A DNA stretch of 64,000 nt. Origin: Demequina globuliformis. GTDB lineage: Bacteria; Actinomycetota; Actinomycetes; Actinomycetales; Demequinaceae. The position numbers and the translations under genes were made by a program. Positions 61,014 through 64,000 of the stretch are shown in pieces; position 1 is the stretch's first letter; every line of letters begins with the position of its first letter. A model generated the notes under the pieces. That model made no database searches. It saw only the letters and a program-made list of their open reading frames with translations, and was not told the origin of the DNA. The stretch spans positions 248,001 through 312,000 of the forward strand of contig NZ_BBRG01000001.1 of NCBI RefSeq assembly GCF_000975155.1, written 5' to 3'.

Positions 61014-62693
61014 ATGCTGGACCACGCACCCCTCCTCACGACCATGGCCGTGGGTCTGGTGATGGCCTTCATTCTGGGATTCATCGCGCAGCGCCTCCGC
61101 CTGTCCCCCGTCGTCGGCTATCTCGCCGCCGGCCTCCTCATTGGCCCCTACACGCCCGGATTCGTGGGCGACACGGATGTCGCGTACGAACTCGCGGAAA
61201 TCGGCGTCATCTTGCTGATGTTTGGCGTGGGCCTGCACTTCTCGTTCAAGGACCTGCTCGCCGTGCGCAAGGTCGCACTCCCCGGCGCGGTTGTCCAGAT
61301 GGCCGCCGCCACCGCGCTTGGTACCGGCGTTGGCCTGTGGCTCGACTGGTCGCTCGGCGCGTCCATGCTTTTTGGCCTCGCATTGTCAGTCGCCTCGACG
61401 GTGGTCATGCTGCGCGCACTCGAGGACAAGCAACTGCTGGACACTCGCGCTGGTCACATCGCCGTGGGCTGGCTCATTGTAGAGGACCTCGCCATGGTGG
61501 TGGCGCTCGTGATCATCCCCGTGCTCGCGACCGATGCCTCCGGCCCAGGCGCCATCGCGGGCGAGTTGGTCTGGACACTCGTGCGGGTCGCGATCTTCGT
61601 GGCACTGATGCTCATTGTCGGCAAGCGCGTCATCCCGTGGCTGCTGGCCCGGGTGGCCGACTCCGGCTCGCGCGAACTGTTCACGCTGTCCGTCATCGCC
61701 ATCGCCATGGGCGTGGCCGTGGGCGCGGCTTGGCTGTTCGACGTCTCGTTTGCCTTGGGAGCATTCTTCGCAGGCATGATCATGCGCGAGTCCGAGCTGT
61801 CGCACCGCGCCGCTGAGGACTCCCTGCCCCTGCGAGACGCGTTCTCCGTCCTGTTTTTTGTGTCCGTTGGCATGCTGGTCGACTGGCACATCGCGGTCGA
61901 AGCGCCGCTCGCCCTGCTCGTGACCTTCCTGGTGATCGTGGTGGGCAAGTTCGCCGTCGCCTACGCCCTGGTCCGCGTGCTGCGGTACTCGAAGCGCATG
62001 TCCCTGGTCGTCGCCGCTTCCCTCGCGCAGATCGGTGAATTCTCGTTCATCCTGGTCACCCTGGGAGGCGAGTACGAGATCCTGCCGGAAGCCGCTCAGG
62101 ACCTCGTGCTCGGCGGCGCAATTTTGTCGATCGTGGTGAATCCGCTGCTGTTCGCATGGGTGTCACGCCTCTACCGTGACGGCAACGAGCCCGACGACGC
62201 GGACCCTGCCGACGAGCCCCGCAGCTACACCGGGAGCGAGCACGTCATCGTGGTGGGCTTTGGCCGCGTCGGCACCCGCTCGGCGACGGCGCTGTGGCAG
62301 GCAGGCGTACCTACGGTCGTGGTCGTCGACGACGAGAACACCGTCAAGGCACTGAGGGAGGACGGCCAGGAGGCGATCCTGGGCAACGCCGTCCGCTCCA
62401 AGGTCCTCCGAGCCGCTGGCCTCAAGAGCGCCACCACTGTGCTGGTCGCGATTCACGACACGCTGACGGCGGGCGCGATCGTCTCGAAGATCAAGAAACT
62501 TGACCCGTCTGTGCGCGTCCTCGCGCGCGGCCAGGGCGACACCGACATTGAATACCTTGAGGCCCTGGGAGCCGACCGAGTCCTGGTGGGCGCCTACGAG
62601 GTCGCAGATCTGATGGCAACCGACGTCCTGACGGACCCCGACACTGACGAGGACACCCTCCCGAGCACGCCGCCCTCGCCCCCACCCCACTAG
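61014..62693 (+). CDS. CPA2 family K+(Na+)/H+ antiporter with RCK domain (Kef/YbaL type)
   Basis: 559 residues. Residues 1-390 are a CPA2 membrane domain of about 12 helices with RLSPVVGYLAAGLLIGP, FGVGLHFSFKDLL, ALSVASTVVMLRALE and GWLIVEDLAMVV (acidic residues of the ion site) and FVSVGMLVDW. Residues about 408-540 are a TrkA-N nucleotide-binding domain with VVGFGRVG, VVDDE and GNAVRS. Such proteins gate cation efflux by redox or nucleotide signals. The Pro/Asp/Glu-rich tail is unremarkable. Divergent from hmuO. Confidence 0.9.
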   Translation: MLDHAPLLTTMAVGLVMAFILGFIAQRLRLSPVVGYLAAGLLIGPYTPGFVGDTDVAYELAEIGVILLMFGVGLHFSFKDLLAVRKVALPGAVVQMAAATALGTGVGLWLDWSLGASMLFGLALSVASTVVMLRALEDKQLLDTRAGHIAVGWLIVEDLAMVVALVIIPVLATDASGPGAIAGELVWTLVRVAIFVALMLIVGKRVIPWLLARVADSGSRELFTLSVIAIAMGVAVGAAWLFDVSFALGAFFAGMIMRESELSHRAAEDSLPLRDAFSVLFFVSVGMLVDWHIAVEAPLALLVTFLVIVVGKFAVAYALVRVLRYSKRMSLVVAASLAQIGEFSFILVTLGGEYEILPEAAQDLVLGGAILSIVVNPLLFAWVSRLYRDGNEPDDADPADEPRSYTGSEHVIVVGFGRVGTRSATALWQAGVPTVVVVDDENTVKALREDGQEAILGNAVRSKVLRAAGLKSATTVLVAIHDTLTAGAIVSKIKKLDPSVRVLARGQGDTDIEYLEALGADRVLVGAYEVADLMATDVLTDPDTDEDTLPSTPPSPPPH

Positions 62694-62760
62694 GCATGTG
62701 GCGCGCCCTGCGTCCTGCAGGTAGCGCCCGGCGCAGACTTCGAGCCGCCCCAGGAACGCA

Positions 62761-62795
62761 CGAGGGCCCCGGGCGACAATCGCCCAGGGCCCTCG
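62761..62795. terminator. Bidirectional hairpin between convergent genes
   Basis: CGAGGGCCC-C-GGGCGA pairs with TCGCCC-A-GGGCCCTCG around a 3-base loop (15 pairs, one mismatch), 68 bases after the antiporter stop and 12 before the stop of the membrane-protein gene on the other strand. Confidence 0.8.
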
Positions 62796-62807
62796 AAGCA
62801 GCGTGCG

Positions 62808-63191
62808 TTAGTCGCGGTCGCCCGCGCGCTCCTTGATGATGAAGGTCAGCAGAATCCAGCCGGCCAGCGCAGACGCAAGCCACACAATCACCGTGCCAAG
62901 CACCCAGGCAAGGACACCGTCAATGGTGAGCCCGTCCGTCAGGAGGGTGGCCAGGAGTAGCGCCACGAACGTCGAGATGAGGGCCACGCCGCCCTGCAAC
63001 GCCTTCGCGTACTTGTGGGCCATCTTGAAAATGAATGGCGAGAACAGCGCCTGGGCCACCACGAAGATGACGACGGCGATGATGAAGCCGTTCATCTGCA
63101 TGGAGAAGCCATCGACGACTGCCGACGCAATGAGAAGGCCGACGACCGCGGCCACGATGTTGGTCAGAACACTCCAGAGAAATCGCACCAT
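62808..63191 (-). CDS. Four-helix phage-holin-family membrane protein
   Basis: 127 residues with four hydrophobic helices (FLWSVLTNIVAAVVGLLIA, GFIIAVVIFVVAQALF, GVALISTFVALLLATLL, VIVWLASALAGWILLTF), the layout of the superfamily IV (mycobacterial) holin-like proteins that are common chromosomal genes in actinobacteria. No lysin lies nearby, so a phage origin is not implied. ATG 63191 starts at the first helix. Confidence 0.75.
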   Translation of the reverse strand: MVRFLWSVLTNIVAAVVGLLIASAVVDGFSMQMNGFIIAVVIFVVAQALFSPFIFKMAHKYAKALQGGVALISTFVALLLATLLTDGLTIDGVLAWVLGTVIVWLASALAGWILLTFIIKERAGDRD

Positions 63192-63318
63192 GTGACCGAC
63201 GGTACTGCACCCCTTGCCTCGTGCGCTCGATAAACCTGCGCGACACGCCCGGGACACGAGGCATGTTGCTAGACAAGGGGGCCGCGCAGCGCCCCACCCT
63301 CGCTACACGCCGTCCGCC

Positions 63319-63347
63319 TTGCAATAGTGTGCGTCACACACTATTGT
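63319..63347 (+). promoter_or_regulatory. Autoregulated PadR promoter with palindromic operator
   Basis: TTGCAA (63319-63324) and TATTGT (63342-63347) are separated by 17 bases. A perfect palindrome CAATAGTGTG-N5-CACACTATTG (63322-63346) fills the space between them. Transcription would begin at about 63354, right at the padR ATG, so the message is probably leaderless. Confidence 0.75.
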
Positions 63348-63354
63348 GGGAGGC

Positions 63355-63690
63355 ATGCTCGAGCCCGACCTCGTCGCCCAGCACCGTCAGGAACTCCGGC
63401 GGGGAACCACCTCGCTTGCCTGCCTGGCGTTGCTCGCGCAGCAGCCCGACTACGGCTACAACCTCCTGTCCCGGCTCGCAGGCCTGGGCTTGGCGACGGA
63501 GGCCAACACGCTGTACCCACTCCTCCGCCGACTCGATAAGCAGGGCCTGCTGACCTTTGAGTGGGACACCTCAGACGCCCGCCCGCGCAAGGTCTACGCG
63601 ACGTCTGCGGACGGCATCGCACTCGTCGACCTCCTGCGTACGGACTGGAACCTCCTCACCGACGCACTGAACCGCATGGAGAAGCCATGA
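63355..63690 (+). CDS. PadR-family transcriptional regulator
   Basis: 111 residues with a winged helix at about 20-85: LACLALLAQQPDYGYNLLSRL, TLYPLLRRLDKQGLLTFEW and the wing KVYATSADG. The 63355 ATG is used because the -10 box places the transcript start there; GTG 63346 is an in-frame alternative. The palindrome over its promoter is the likely operator. Its stop overlaps the next ATG (ATGA); PadR regulators often control such a downstream membrane protein. Confidence 0.88.
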   Translation: MLEPDLVAQHRQELRRGTTSLACLALLAQQPDYGYNLLSRLAGLGLATEANTLYPLLRRLDKQGLLTFEWDTSDARPRKVYATSADGIALVDLLRTDWNLLTDALNRMEKP

Positions 63691-64000
63691 CACTCACTGA
63701 GCGATACATCGCCGCCGTCACCACCAAGGTCCCCGCGGGCCAGCGGGAGGAGGTCGCGTCAGATCTCCGCGAGGCCATCACGGACGCGATCGACGCGCGG
63801 CTCGATGCCCAGCCCACGACCCCGGCGAGCGCGATCGAGCGCGAGGTTCTCAACGATATGGGCGACCCAGAGCACCTAGCCGCGACCTACGCGGAACGTC
63901 CGCTGTTCCTCATTGGCCCCGCTTTGTTCCTCCAGTGGAAGCGGCTCACGGTCCTGCTGCTGTGGATTGTGCTGCCCATCATTGCGGTCTTGATCCCCAT
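63687..64000 (+). CDS. HAAS/DUF1700-like membrane protein, 3' end beyond the window (partial)
   Basis: The visible 104 residues start MTLTERYIAAVT and contain a soluble helical N-terminus (GQREEVASDLREAITDAID, VLNDMGDPEHLAATYAE) of the kind found in HAAS-type modules of PadR partners, then a membrane helix (about 83-103, LTVLLLWIVLPIIAVLI). It overlaps padR by 4 bases. The rest is cut off. Confidence 0.8.
   Translation, partial: MTLTERYIAAVTTKVPAGQREEVASDLREAITDAIDARLDAQPTTPASAIEREVLNDMGDPEHLAATYAERPLFLIGPALFLQWKRLTVLLLWIVLPIIAVLIP

Noticed and set aside
62808-63191. Prophage remnant because of the holin-family protein
   Set aside because: No lysin or structural phage gene is near, and this family is a normal chromosomal gene in actinobacteria.

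Overview
The window is a 64 kb stretch of high-GC chromosome from an actinobacterium. SigK/RskA with DipZ, an SbcCD pair, HtaA-type haem-binding domains, IdeR/DtxR-like iron boxes, an Arr-type rifampin ADP-ribosyltransferase and many GTG/TTG starts together suggest the Micrococcales (Demequina/Cellulomonas-like), but I cannot fix the genus from sequence alone. No rRNA, tRNA, insertion sequence, integrase, CRISPR array or replication origin was recognised.

Layout. 1-6.0 kb: a large secreted surface protein (cut by the left edge), divergent from an envelope redox/sigma locus: dipZ, two tiny methionine- and acid-rich lipoproteins, sigK and its anti-sigma factor rskA. 6.1-17.4 kb: housekeeping and accessory genes (hydrolase, YbaK-type deacylase, two MFS transporters, sbcD-sbcC, PIG-L deacetylase). 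17.5-31.9 kb: a defence/DNA-processing island read mainly rightwards: OGG-fold protein, SF1 helicase fused to a DUF2726 nuclease-like domain, DEDDh exonuclease with TerB-like and BRCT-like regions, a 1601-residue Type ISP restriction-modification enzyme, a DUF262-HNH-RAMA protein, then DUF429 and NERD proteins. 32-44 kb: oxidoreductases, arr, a gene with a potentially structured leader, a PLP racemase/DUF1611 operon, a DUF2254 protein, and a DHA2 efflux pump followed by small proteins.

44.9-50.5 kb: a three-gene leftward operon (SbnA-like PLP synthase, FAD/NAD(P)-binding protein, Y4yA/SbnH-like PLP decarboxylase), divergent from arginine deiminase. It looks like a small amino-acid-derived metabolite pathway. 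50.5-60.9 kb: a membrane alpha/beta-hydrolase, then a haem-iron module: a 1450-residue four-HtaA-domain surface protein facing an hmuO-hmuT-hmuU-hmuV operon. Both transcription units have an IdeR/DtxR-like box at the promoter, so the module is probably derepressed when iron is scarce: the surface protein captures haem, HmuTUV imports it and HmuO opens it. 61-64 kb: a Kef-type antiporter, a holin-like membrane protein, and a PadR regulator with its own palindromic operator and a downstream membrane protein cut by the right edge.

Across the window the 9-mer GGCCGATGC (or its complement) occurs about 24 times by eye, roughly ten times more than base composition predicts. Two copies form the core of a perfect 34-bp palindrome inside the helicase gene.
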